Shown here: positions 52,906-61,634 of the stretch, in pieces
Numbering within the stretch: position 1 is the stretch's first letter
Layout: every line of letters begins with the position of its first letter
Notes under the pieces: model-generated
The model's database searches: none
Told to the model about the DNA's origin: nothing
What the model saw: the letters and a program-made list of their open reading frames with translations, nothing else
Source: JBHIYN01 sp041984235
GTDB lineage: Bacteria; Pseudomonadota; Gammaproteobacteria; Ga0077536
Assembly (NCBI GenBank): GCA_041984235.1
Contig: JBHIYN010000012.1
Span: forward strand, 103,410-167,409
Direction: 5' to 3'
DNA: 64,000 nt
Program-made: the position numbers and the translations under genes

Positions 52906-54042
52906 GTGCGTTTCAGTTTCAGCGACGAACAGGACCAGTTCCGCGCGGTCGTGCAGCGCTTCATGCGCGAGCAGTGTCCGATCGCGCAGACCCGGCGCCT
53001 GCTGGAGACCGGGCAGGACCACGACAGGGCCGTGTGGCGACGCGCCTGTGATGAGCTCGGTTTCGCGGGCGTGCATGTGCCGGAAACCTGCGGCGGGCTC
53101 GGCTTCGGCTTCGAGGAGCTCGCCATCGTGCTCGAGGAGAGCGGCCGCAGCCTGGCCTGCCTGCCGCTGTTCTCGACCGCGGTGCTGGCGACGCACGCGC
53201 TGCTGCTGGGTGCGAGCGAGACACAGCAGCGCGCCCTGCTGCCGGCGCTGCTGAGCGGTGCGCAGGTTGCCGCCGTGGCGGTCAGCGAGGCCGACGGACA
53301 CTTCGCCGCCGATGCGGTCAGCGTCACCGCGCGCGCCGACGGTGACGCTTTCCTGCTCGATGGCAGCAAGAGCTATGTCATCGACGGCCATCTCGCCGAC
53401 CTGCTCGTCGTGGCCGCGCGGGCGCCGGGCAGCAGCGGCGCCGCGGGCGTGTCCCTGTTCGCCGTCGCGGGCGACGCGGCCGGCCTGCGGCGGCGGCGCC
53501 TGGACACCCTCGACGGCACGCGCCCGCTGGCCGCACTCGAGCTCGACGGCGTACGGGCGGCGTTGCTCGGCGAGGCCGGCGCCGGTGCCAGCGTGATCGA
53601 TCGGGTCTTCGATCGCGCCGCGGTCGCGCTCGCCTGCGAGATGGCCGGCGGCGCGCGCGCCCTGCTCGACAGCGCGGTCGACTATGCGAAGCTGCGCATG
53701 CAGTTCGGGCGCCCGATCGGCTCCTTCCAGGCGATCAAGCACCAGTGCGCGGACCTGCTGCTGCAGGTCGAGCTGGCGCGCGCGGCGGCGCTGTGTGCGG
53801 CGGCCGCGGTCGACGAAGACGACGCCGAGCTCCCGGCCCTGGCCTCGCTGGCGCTGGCGACGGGGGCGGAGGCGTTCATGCAGGCGGCGGCCGGATGTAT
53901 ACAGATCCACGGTGGCATCGGCTTCACGTGGGAGCAGGACACGCACCTGTGGTTCCGGCGCGCGCGCAGTGCCGAGGTGATGCTGGGTCACCCGGCGTGG
54001 CATCGCGAGCGTTACCTGCGCCTGGTGGAGAATGCCGCATGA
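52906..54042 (+). CDS. Acyl-CoA dehydrogenase, possible small partner of a heteromeric pair
   Basis: The 378-residue protein starts at GTG and has the ACAD fold (DEQDQFRAVVQRFMREQC; MQFGRPIGSFQAIKHQCADL; QIHGGIGFTWEQDTHLWFRR). The usual substrate-side motif is degenerate (VAVSEADGHFAADAVSV). It overlaps the next ACAD gene by 4 bases (ATGA). Such coupled pairs are typical of heteromeric acyl-CoA dehydrogenases acting on bulky side chains, for example in steroid breakdown. Confidence 0.9.
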   Translation: MRFSFSDEQDQFRAVVQRFMREQCPIAQTRRLLETGQDHDRAVWRRACDELGFAGVHVPETCGGLGFGFEELAIVLEESGRSLACLPLFSTAVLATHALLLGASETQQRALLPALLSGAQVAAVAVSEADGHFAADAVSVTARADGDAFLLDGSKSYVIDGHLADLLVVAARAPGSSGAAGVSLFAVAGDAAGLRRRRLDTLDGTRPLAALELDGVRAALLGEAGAGASVIDRVFDRAAVALACEMAGGARALLDSAVDYAKLRMQFGRPIGSFQAIKHQCADLLLQVELARAAALCAAAAVDEDDAELPALASLALATGAEAFMQAAAGCIQIHGGIGFTWEQDTHLWFRRARSAEVMLGHPAWHRERYLRLVENAA

Positions 54043-55298
54043 GCACGCCGGACGAGGACGCGGTGCGGCGCGAGGTGCGCGCCTGGCTGGAGGCGCACTG
54101 GGATCCGTCGTCCGCATTGCTGGCCTGGCGCGAGAAGCTGGTCGACTCGGGCTGGGGCATGCCGCACTGGCCGCGGTCGTGGTACGGGCGTGACCTGCCG
54201 GTTGCCTGCACCGCGGTGGTGGAGGAGGAGTTCGCGCGCATCGGTGCGGTCGGCGTGGCGCGCATCGGCATCCGCCTGCTGGCGGCCGCGACGCTGCTCG
54301 AGCACGGCAGCGAAGCGCACAAGCAGCGTTTCCTGCGGCGCATCCTGACCGGGCAGGACACCTGGTGCCAGCTCTTCAGCGAGCCCGGCAGCGGATCGGA
54401 CCTGGCCGGCGCGACCACGCGCGCGGACGCGCACGACGACGGCTGGCGCGTCAACGGCCAGAAGGTGTGGACGACCAGCGCCGATCATGCGCACTGGGGA
54501 CTCTTGCTGGCACGCACCGACTGGGACCTGCCCAAGCACCAGGGACTGTCGTGCTTCGTCATCGACATGACCCAGGCCGCGGTCGAGGTGCAGCCGCTGC
54601 GACAGATGAACGGCTACGCCTCGTTCTTCCAGGTCTTCTTCACCGATGCCGAGGTGCCGGCGGAGAACCTGCTGGGTGAGGTCGGCCAGGGCTGGCAGGT
54701 CGCCATGACCACGCTGGCCCACGAGCGGCGCAACGCTGACGCGCTCAGGCGCTGGGGCAAGGCGAGCGATCGGCCGGAGCGTATCTACGCCGAGGAACGC
54801 GCCGAGATCGAGACGGTGATGGCGCCCTATGCCTGGTACCCCCAGCGCGCCGGGCGCGTCGACCTGGCGCTGCCGCGGGCGCGCGCGACCGGCCGCATCG
54901 CCGATCCCGCGCTGCGCCAGGAGCTGGCGCGGCTGCTGATGCTGTCGCGCTCCGCCGAATGGCTCGCGCGGCGCGCACGCAGCGCGCAGGAGCGGGGTCG
55001 TCCGCAGGGCCCGGAAGGGTCGCTGGGCAAGCTCGCGAGCAGCGAGATAGCGCGGCTGGCGGCGCAGGTGCACGCGCAGATCAGCGGCCCCGAGGCCCTG
55101 CTCGCGGGCTCGGACGCGCACGATGCCGGCCTCGTCGCCGAGATCCTGCTGTCGACGCCGGCCACCTCGATCGCCGGCGGTACCGACGAGATCCAGCGCA
55201 ACATCATCGCCGAGCGCGTGCTCGGCCTGCCGCGCGAGCCGCGCCTGGACGGCGGCCCCTTCCGCGACGTGCCGCGCAACCCCGAGCGTAGCCGTTAG
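54039..55298 (+). CDS. Acyl-CoA dehydrogenase, partner subunit
   Basis: The 419-residue flavoprotein has CQLFSEPGSGSDLAGATTRA and WRVNGQKVWTTSADHAHWGL (complete ACAD motifs), and at the end TSIAGGTDEIQRNIIAERVL. The ATG at 54039 overlaps the previous gene's stop, so the two are made together. The upstream frame extension is a shadow of that gene. Probable substrate: a branched or polycyclic acyl-CoA. Confidence 0.92.
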   Translation: MSTPDEDAVRREVRAWLEAHWDPSSALLAWREKLVDSGWGMPHWPRSWYGRDLPVACTAVVEEEFARIGAVGVARIGIRLLAAATLLEHGSEAHKQRFLRRILTGQDTWCQLFSEPGSGSDLAGATTRADAHDDGWRVNGQKVWTTSADHAHWGLLLARTDWDLPKHQGLSCFVIDMTQAAVEVQPLRQMNGYASFFQVFFTDAEVPAENLLGEVGQGWQVAMTTLAHERRNADALRRWGKASDRPERIYAEERAEIETVMAPYAWYPQRAGRVDLALPRARATGRIADPALRQELARLLMLSRSAEWLARRARSAQERGRPQGPEGSLGKLASSEIARLAAQVHAQISGPEALLAGSDAHDAGLVAEILLSTPATSIAGGTDEIQRNIIAERVLGLPREPRLDGGPFRDVPRNPERSR

Positions 55299-55502
55299 GC
55301 GCACCCCGGCCGGGGCGCGCCCGCCAGCCCGGCGCCGCGCCCCGGCCGCAAGGCGTCGGCGCCGCCGGCACGCGCCGGATTCCCGCCGCGCCGGGCCTTT
55401 TCCGTGACGCGCGCGGAAATTCGGCCCGTGGGCCTTAATTTTCCCTAAAGCCCGTCGCTATCCCCCCCAGAGACCTTACGCAACTCCCGCGGGGGAACGA
55501 CC

Positions 55503-56618
55503 ATGTCCCGAGCCAGCACTGCGATTCTCGCCGCTGCACTGAACCTGTTCTTCACCGCCGTGCCTGCCGGCGCGGCGACCGTCGTCGGCGACGCCGTGAT
55601 CGAATCCGGCCATCCCAGCCTCGCCGCATGGCTGCTGCCCGAGCTGCCGCCGCATCCTGAAGGCAACGCGCCCACCGCCGAGCGCGTGGCGCTGGGCAAG
55701 ATGCTGTTCTTCGATCCGCGCCTGAGCGGCGACGGCAACATGTCCTGCGCGACCTGCCACAACCCGGTGCTGGGCTGGTCCGATGCCCTGCCGACCGCCA
55801 AGGGCGTCAAGAGCAAGGTCCTCGATCGCGCCACGCCGACCATCGTCAACACCGCCTACAACAGCATCCAGATGTGGGACGGCCGCAAGGCCTCGTTGGA
55901 GGACCAGGCGATGGGGCCGATGGAGGCCAACGTCGAAATGAACATGGACCTGCCGCGACTGTTCGCCTGGCTGCGCAGCATGCCGACCTACATCAAGGCC
56001 TTCGAGCGCGCCTACCCGGGTGAGGACATCGGTGCCGACACGGTGTCCCGCGCGATTGCCTCCTACGAGCGCACCGTGCTCAGCAACAACTCGCCGTTCG
56101 ACCGCTGGGTGAAAGGGGACAGCAGTGCCATGAGCGCGCAGCAGGTGCGCGGCTTCGCGCTGTTCCTGGACGAGAACAAGGGCAACTGCGCGGCCTGCCA
56201 CTCGGCGCCCAACTTCACCGACGACGGCTTCCACAACATCGGCCTGGCTTCGTTCGGCAAGGAGCAGCCCGATCTCGGCCGCTACGCGCAGAAGCCGCTG
56301 GGCCTGATGAAGGGCGCGTTCAAGACGCCGACCCTGCGTGACATCGAGCTGACTGCGCCGTATTTCCACGACGGCTCGGCAGTGACCCTGGCCGACGTGG
56401 TCGACCACTACGCCGATGGCGGTGTGGTCAAGGACAACCTGTCGCCGAACATGAAGACACTCGATCTCTCGGCGCAGGAGCGCGCCGACATCGTCGCCTT
56501 CCTGCGTGCCCTGACCACGCCGGCGCAGCCGGTGGTGCTGCCGAAGCTGCCGACCGAACCTTCGACGATTCTCGTCCAGCCCACGATCGAGGGCGGCGAG
56601 GACGTTGCCAGCAACTGA
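55503..56618 (+). CDS. Di-haem cytochrome c peroxidase (MauG/CcpA family)
   Basis: The 371-residue periplasmic protein has a signal peptide (STAILAAALNLFFTAVPAGA) and two haem motifs, CATCH (about 81) and CAACH (about 228). The context GKMLFFDPRLSGDGNMSCAT, TPTIVNTAYNSIQMWDGRKA and FKTPTLRDIELTAPYFHDGS is classical for bacterial cytochrome c peroxidases and MauG-like enzymes. It reduces peroxide or oxidises a partner protein. It heads a redox cluster, with a cupredoxin gene 24 bases downstream. Confidence 0.93.
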   Translation: MSRASTAILAAALNLFFTAVPAGAATVVGDAVIESGHPSLAAWLLPELPPHPEGNAPTAERVALGKMLFFDPRLSGDGNMSCATCHNPVLGWSDALPTAKGVKSKVLDRATPTIVNTAYNSIQMWDGRKASLEDQAMGPMEANVEMNMDLPRLFAWLRSMPTYIKAFERAYPGEDIGADTVSRAIASYERTVLSNNSPFDRWVKGDSSAMSAQQVRGFALFLDENKGNCAACHSAPNFTDDGFHNIGLASFGKEQPDLGRYAQKPLGLMKGAFKTPTLRDIELTAPYFHDGSAVTLADVVDHYADGGVVKDNLSPNMKTLDLSAQERADIVAFLRALTTPAQPVVLPKLPTEPSTILVQPTIEGGEDVASN

Positions 56619-56642
56619 TTGAAACGATCCAGGAGTTCCGAC

Positions 56643-56969
56643 ATGTTCAACCGAAGAATTGCCATGCTCACCGGCCTGGCCTGTGCCGCACTCGTCGCGC
56701 CCGCGACCTTTGCCGAGCCGGTCGTTGCACAGAAGGACAAGAAGTTCAGCGTCGAGAAGCTCGAGGTCAAGGTCGGCGACTCGGTCGAGTTCCGTAACGA
56801 CGACCCCTTCTTCCACAACGTGTTCAGCCTGTCGGATACCGCGACCTTCGATCTCGGTTCGTACCCGCAGGGCGAGTCCAAGGCGGTGACCTTCGAGGAA
56901 GCCGGTGAGGTCGAGGTCGAGTGCGCCATCCACCCGAGCATGAAGATGGTGATCGAGGTGCAGCCGTGA
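56643..56969 (+). CDS. Plastocyanin/pseudoazurin-like cupredoxin
   Basis: The 108-residue protein has a signal peptide (RRIAMLTGLACAALVAPATF) and a type-1 copper site: His in FFHNVFSLS, then Cys, His and Met in VECAIHPSMKM. It is a small periplasmic electron carrier. CAGGAG precedes the ATG at 56643. It lies between the di-haem peroxidase and a di-haem cytochrome c and probably shuttles electrons between them. Confidence 0.92.
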   Translation: MFNRRIAMLTGLACAALVAPATFAEPVVAQKDKKFSVEKLEVKVGDSVEFRNDDPFFHNVFSLSDTATFDLGSYPQGESKAVTFEEAGEVEVECAIHPSMKMVIEVQP

Positions 56970-57649
56970 GGCATCTCGCCGCTGCCCTGGTAGCCGGTGC
57001 TCTGGCGACGGCGCTCAGCGGGGCAGCCGTGGCGGCCGATGCGGAGCTCGGCGCCCGCGTCTACAACCAGCGTTGCGTGCTGTGCCACGGCGGCAAGGGC
57101 ATGGGCGAAGGTTTCCTGCCCCTGCGCGTGCACGACTATCCGAATACCAACCTGCGCGAGTCCGACAACCTCGATCTTGCCGTGATCGAGCGCGCGATCC
57201 GCACCGGCAGCGTCAGCGGCGAGAGCTCGGTGTACTCACCGCCGTGGGCGGACGAGCTGAACGACGAGGAGATCGCCTCGCTGGCGCGGTTCGTCAGGCT
57301 GCTGCGCACGGACGTCGAATCGGCGATCACCCTGCTCGACGCCACCCACGATGACGGCGTGCGCGCCGATGGCGCCAACATCTACGCGACCCGCTGCGTG
57401 CTCTGTCACGGTGCCACCGGCGAAGGCAATGGCAAGATGGCCAAGGTGATCAAGTCGCCGCCGCCGTTCAACCTTACGCTGAGCCGCATGCCGCCGGCCT
57501 ACCTGAGCGAGATCATCAGCAAGGGCGGCGAAGCGCTGATGCGCTCGCCGAAGATGCCGCCGTGGGGCGAAGAGCTGAGCAAGGCCGAGATCGCCGCGGT
57601 GGTCGGCTACATCATGACCTTCAGGCGTACGGAGCTGTCCGCCAAGTAG
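56966..57649 (+). CDS. Di-haem cytochrome c
   Basis: The 227-residue protein starts at GTG overlapping the cupredoxin stop (GTGA). It has a signal peptide (LAAALVAGALATALSGAAVA) and two cytochrome c domains, each with CVLCH (RCVLCHGGKGMGEGF and RCVLCHGATGEGNGK), in a tandem cytochrome-cbb3-III-like layout. It should be an electron-transfer partner of the cupredoxin. The longer upstream frame is discarded because it removes the signal peptide. Confidence 0.92.
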   Translation: MRHLAAALVAGALATALSGAAVAADAELGARVYNQRCVLCHGGKGMGEGFLPLRVHDYPNTNLRESDNLDLAVIERAIRTGSVSGESSVYSPPWADELNDEEIASLARFVRLLRTDVESAITLLDATHDDGVRADGANIYATRCVLCHGATGEGNGKMAKVIKSPPPFNLTLSRMPPAYLSEIISKGGEALMRSPKMPPWGEELSKAEIAAVVGYIMTFRRTELSAK

Positions 57650-57674
57650 GCCGTCCGGGGCGACGATTGCCGCC

Positions 57675-58586
57675 ATGCGTGTCCGCGAAGACAGCCCCCT
57701 GGTTCCCACCGCGCCGGCAGTGTATGCCACGCGCCGCGATTTCCTGCGTCGGGCCGGCGCGCTGCTGGCCTCGTGCAGCGCGCTAGGTGGCGCCGCCGGC
57801 CGCGCCTGTGACGACATTGCGCCGGTCGATCACGGTGCGCCCAACAGCTGGGCCGAGATCACCCGCTACAACAACTACTACGAGTTCTCGACCAACAAGG
57901 AAGTCATTCACGTGCTGGCGCGGGAGCTGACCACGACGCCGTGGCAGGTCACCGTGGACGGCGAGGTCGAGCGGCCGCTGACCCTGGACGTCGACGAACT
58001 GGCGCGGCGCTGGCCGGCCGAGGAGCGCACCTACAGCCTGCGCTGCGTCGAGGGCTGGTCGATGGTCATCCCGTGGTCGGGGTTCCCCTTGTGCAAGCTG
58101 CTGCAGCAGGTTTCGCCGCTGTCCTCCGCGCGCTACGTGCGTTTCGAGAGCCTGCTGCGCCCGGCCGAGATGATCGGCCAGCGCCAGCCGACCCTGCCGT
58201 GGCCGTACACCGAAGGTCTGCGCATCGACGAGGCCGCACACCCCCTGACGCTGCTCGCGACCGGTCTCTACGGCAAGCCCCTGCCCAATCAGAACGGCGC
58301 GCCGCTGCGCCTGGTGGTGCCGTGGAAGTACGGCTTCAAGAGCATCAAGGCGGTCACCCGCATCACGCTCACGCGCGAACGGCCGGTGTCGTCGTGGGAG
58401 CGGGCGAGCCCGGGCGAGTACGGCTTCTTCGGCAACGTCAATCCAGCCGTGGCCCACCCGCGCTGGAGCCAGCGCAGCGAGGTGCGCATCGGCGAGCTGC
58501 GCAAGCGCGAGACGCTGCCGTTCAACGGCTACGCGGACCAGGTTGCCGCCTTGTACGCGGGAATGGATCTCAATGCGCACTACTGA
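57675..58586 (+). CDS. msrP: MsrP, periplasmic methionine sulfoxide reductase catalytic subunit
   Basis: The 303-residue molybdopterin protein has a twin-arginine signal (YATRRDFLRRAGALLASCSA), AEITRYNNYYEFSTNKEVI and the Mo-coordinating Cys in YSLRCVEGWSMVIPWSGFPL. It repairs oxidised methionines in periplasmic proteins, receiving electrons through MsrQ, encoded next. Its place behind cytochrome genes suggests the whole group deals with periplasmic oxidative stress. Confidence 0.95.
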   Translation: MRVREDSPLVPTAPAVYATRRDFLRRAGALLASCSALGGAAGRACDDIAPVDHGAPNSWAEITRYNNYYEFSTNKEVIHVLARELTTTPWQVTVDGEVERPLTLDVDELARRWPAEERTYSLRCVEGWSMVIPWSGFPLCKLLQQVSPLSSARYVRFESLLRPAEMIGQRQPTLPWPYTEGLRIDEAAHPLTLLATGLYGKPLPNQNGAPLRLVVPWKYGFKSIKAVTRITLTRERPVSSWERASPGEYGFFGNVNPAVAHPRWSQRSEVRIGELRKRETLPFNGYADQVAALYAGMDLNAHY

Positions 58587-58628
58587 GCGTGTGGGCCGGA
58601 TGCCGGTCGCTGCACGGGGCGGCAGGGC

Positions 58629-59405
58629 GTGAACGTCGCCGCACGGCCGCAACGCTTGCGCCGGCACCTGCTCACCGCCTGCGTGTTCGCCGCCTGCGCG
58701 GCGCCGCTGCTGCAGATCGCGGCCGATTACCGTGCGCCGCACAGCATCAACAAGCTCGACACCCTGCTCGCCGGTAGCGGCGAGGCGGCGATGATCCTCT
58801 TGTTGATCGCGGTCGCGGTGACGCCAGCGCGCGCGCTCGCGTGCCGCGCCGCCAGCCTGCTCCGGCTGCGCTGGGGCAAGCGCCTGTCCGACTGGAACTG
58901 GCTGGTGCGGCTGCGTCGTATGTTCGGCCTGTGGTGCTTCTGCTATGCCAGCGTGCACTTTGGCGTCTACTTCTGGTTCGACCAGGCCGGCAACTGGCGC
59001 TGGCTTGCCGCGGATCTCGCCGCGCGGCCCTTCATCGCTGCCGGCGCCGTCGCGCTGCTCGCCCTGGTGCCGCTTGCCGCGACCTCCACCGACCGTGCCA
59101 TGCGCCGCCTGGGACGCCGCTGGAAGGCCCTGCAGCGCTGCGTATATGTCATCGCCGCGCTCGCCCTGGCGCATGTCTGGCTGCTGCAGAAGAGCGGCGA
59201 GACCGGCCACCTCGACTACGCCGTCGCGCTCGCTGCGATCGCGGCGGTGCGGCTGGCGCTGTATCTCGGCAGTCGCGCCTACCGTCACGACGATGGGCTG
59301 GAGGCGGACCGCGGCAGCGCTTATCCGCGACTGCCGTCGACCGACGCGGAGTCGTCCCCGGCGGCAGGGGCAACCGGCAGCCTGCCGCGCGCCCTGGGTG
59401 GCTAA
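58629..59405 (+). CDS. msrQ: MsrQ, haem-binding membrane subunit for MsrP
   Basis: The 258-residue protein starts at GTG and has six predicted membrane helices. RRMFGLWCFCYASVHFGVYF and RRWKALQRCVYVIAALALAH carry the conserved His/Arg residues of the ferric-reductase-like MsrQ family. The C-terminal tail (about 215-258) is a non-conserved Ser/Ala-rich extension. It follows msrP by 42 bases. Confidence 0.93.
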   Translation: MNVAARPQRLRRHLLTACVFAACAAPLLQIAADYRAPHSINKLDTLLAGSGEAAMILLLIAVAVTPARALACRAASLLRLRWGKRLSDWNWLVRLRRMFGLWCFCYASVHFGVYFWFDQAGNWRWLAADLAARPFIAAGAVALLALVPLAATSTDRAMRRLGRRWKALQRCVYVIAALALAHVWLLQKSGETGHLDYAVALAAIAAVRLALYLGSRAYRHDDGLEADRGSAYPRLPSTDAESSPAAGATGSLPRALGG

Positions 59406-59482
59406 AGCCCGCGCCGCCCGCGCCGACAAACTCTGATGGGGCAGGGACCTTGCCCCCGCAAATTCACGAGGCAGACAGCCCG

Positions 59483-61624
59483 ATGTTCGATACCGTGCTG
59501 AGCAATATCCGCTGGAAATACAAGATTATCGGTTTGTCCGGTTTCTTCGTGATCCTGATCGGCGTGGTCGCGCTGTTTGCCTACCGCACGCTGGGTGAGG
59601 TCAACGACGGCCTCAACGCCGAGGTGCAGGCCTCGCAGCAACGCGCCTCGGCCGCGCTCATTGCCGGTGGCTCGATCGTGGAGCTGGACCGCGCCATCAA
59701 CGCGCTCATCAGCGCTTCGGAGACGACCGAGATCAAGCAGGGTGCGATCGCCGCGATCCGCGCCGCCGCGGTACTCGACGAGAACGTGCAGCGCCTGCAG
59801 TCGCTGCTCGGCGAGTCGGCGGCCGCGGACGAGCTCGCCGCCACGCTGGCCGCACTGCGCCCGGTTCAGATGCAGATCATCAAGGCCGGCAAGAAGAACG
59901 AGGACGCCGTTGCGATCGAAGCGAGCAAACGCATCTTCAACGACACCAACCGTGCGCGCGAGCTGGCGAACGTGCTGGTCGAGGACGAGTACGACCTGCT
60001 CAACGAACGCTTCGGCGCAGTTCTCACGCAGAACCGCGACCGCATGCAGCGGACCAATTACTACACGCTCATCGGTGGCGCATTCGGGCTCCTGCTCAGC
60101 TACCTGATTACCTGCAACCTGTGTGATCGGCTGCGGCGTTCGGTATCTGCCGCACAGCAGATTGGCAGTGGCGATCTGTCGGTCGAAATTGCCGCGCGCG
60201 GCCGCGACGAGGTCGCGCTGCTCGACCGCGCGCTGCAGGGCATGCGCGAGAACCTGGAGCGGCTGATGACGGCCGAACGCGAGCAGGCGCGGACCAACCA
60301 GGAGCAGGCCGAGAAGCTGCGCGCGGAGTTCGAGAAGAACGAGCGCCAGGCGCAGGATCTGCGCGCGGAGTTCGAGAAGAACGAGCGCCAGACCGAAGAG
60401 CTGCGGGCCCAGGCCGAGGCCATGCGCGCGCAGGAGGCGGAGACCCTACAGGCCCGGGTCGCGCTGGAGAACGTGGCCAGTGCGGTGCTGCTGCTCAATC
60501 CGGACGGCAGCCTGGCTTACGTCAACCCGGCCATGCGCGACGCCTTCGAAGGAATTTCCCGGCATACCTGTGTCGCGGTCCCGACGGGTGGTGAGGGTCG
60601 CGGCTGGAGCTCGGTCCTGGGCGACCGCCAGGGCCGCTGGACGGCGCTGCTGGCACAGCTCGGCCACGCCCGCGAGGCCGAGGACGAGTTCACCTTCGGC
60701 GAGCAGAATTACGTGGTCACGGCGAAGACCGTGACCGACGACAACGGCACGCACCTCGGCGTTACCGCCGAATGGCGCGACGTGTCCGCGCAGCGCGAGG
60801 CGGAGATGCGCGTGATCAACTCGGTCTCCGCCGTCGCGGACGGCATCCTGCAGCATTCCAACGCCCTGTCCAAGGACAACCAGGATCTCAGCGCGAGCTC
60901 GGTGCGCCTGGCCGGCTTGATGCAGGAGGCGGTGGGCAGCGTGCACGAGATCGACCGTCTCATCGACTCCGGCGCGGAGCTCTCCAACTCATCGATCTCG
61001 GACATGCAGAAGCTTACCGACGCGGCCGAGGCCGGCACGGTCCACATCGGGTCCGCGATCGAGCAGATGGCCAAGATCAACGCTGACACCACGCGCATCT
61101 CGGACATTTCGAACACCATCGACGAGCTTGCCTTCCAGACCAACCTGCTGGCACTGAACGCCGCGGTCGAGGCTGCGCGCGCCGGCGAGCAGGGGCGCGG
61201 CTTCGCGGTCGTGGCACAGGAGGTGCGGCGCCTGGCGACGCGCTGCGCGGAGGCCTCGCGCGACATCGCGGGACTCATTTCCACCACCCTGGAGACTACC
61301 AGCCAGGGCAAGCGTCACATCGACGAGTCGGGCAAGGTGATGGCCGGGGTCGCGGAAGCGGTCACCGCGGTGGCCAATGCGCTGTCCAACATCCAGGTGG
61401 TGTCGAGCGAGCAGGCCGGGCTGATCAAGTCGATCAACACCGCGATCAACGAGGTCAAGGAGTACTCGGACGCCAACGCCGGGCGCGCCGAAGTGGTGAC
61501 CGACGGCAGCCGCGCGCTCGAGCGCCTCGCCTACGATCTGCGTGACAGCATCGAGTCGCTGAAGACCGCGACGGACGATGACGACGCGCCAGCCGCGCCG
61601 ATCATCAGCCTCGCCGCGGGCTGA
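59483..61624 (+). CDS. Membrane methyl-accepting chemotaxis protein with helical ligand domain and PAS
   Basis: The 713-residue protein has a membrane helix at 14-34 (IIGLSGFFVILIGVVALFAY), a helical periplasmic domain, a second helix near 193-213, HAMP, a charged coiled coil with a 14-residue tandem repeat, a PAS-like domain (about 330-440: NVASAVLLLNPDGSLAYVNP) and the signalling hairpin (AFQTNLLALNAAVEAARAGE). It should sense an external cue. ATG at 59483. Confidence 0.92.
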   Translation: MFDTVLSNIRWKYKIIGLSGFFVILIGVVALFAYRTLGEVNDGLNAEVQASQQRASAALIAGGSIVELDRAINALISASETTEIKQGAIAAIRAAAVLDENVQRLQSLLGESAAADELAATLAALRPVQMQIIKAGKKNEDAVAIEASKRIFNDTNRARELANVLVEDEYDLLNERFGAVLTQNRDRMQRTNYYTLIGGAFGLLLSYLITCNLCDRLRRSVSAAQQIGSGDLSVEIAARGRDEVALLDRALQGMRENLERLMTAEREQARTNQEQAEKLRAEFEKNERQAQDLRAEFEKNERQTEELRAQAEAMRAQEAETLQARVALENVASAVLLLNPDGSLAYVNPAMRDAFEGISRHTCVAVPTGGEGRGWSSVLGDRQGRWTALLAQLGHAREAEDEFTFGEQNYVVTAKTVTDDNGTHLGVTAEWRDVSAQREAEMRVINSVSAVADGILQHSNALSKDNQDLSASSVRLAGLMQEAVGSVHEIDRLIDSGAELSNSSISDMQKLTDAAEAGTVHIGSAIEQMAKINADTTRISDISNTIDELAFQTNLLALNAAVEAARAGEQGRGFAVVAQEVRRLATRCAEASRDIAGLISTTLETTSQGKRHIDESGKVMAGVAEAVTAVANALSNIQVVSSEQAGLIKSINTAINEVKEYSDANAGRAEVVTDGSRALERLAYDLRDSIESLKTATDDDDAPAAPIISLAAG
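60317..60391 (+). repeat. Tandem repeat in the chemoreceptor coiled coil
   Basis: The 33-base segment beginning CTGCGCGCGGAGTTCGAG occurs at 60317-60349 and 60359-60391 without change, a period of 42 bases (14 residues, two heptads). It encodes LRAEFEKNERQ twice in the coiled coil between HAMP and PAS. Confidence 0.85.
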
Positions 61625-61634
61625 AACCTCAGCC

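Noticed and set aside
58841..59482. Long N-terminal extension of the chemoreceptor at 59483
   Set aside because: The extension is a shadow of msrQ in another frame; the ATG at 59483 is followed at once by a normal membrane helix.
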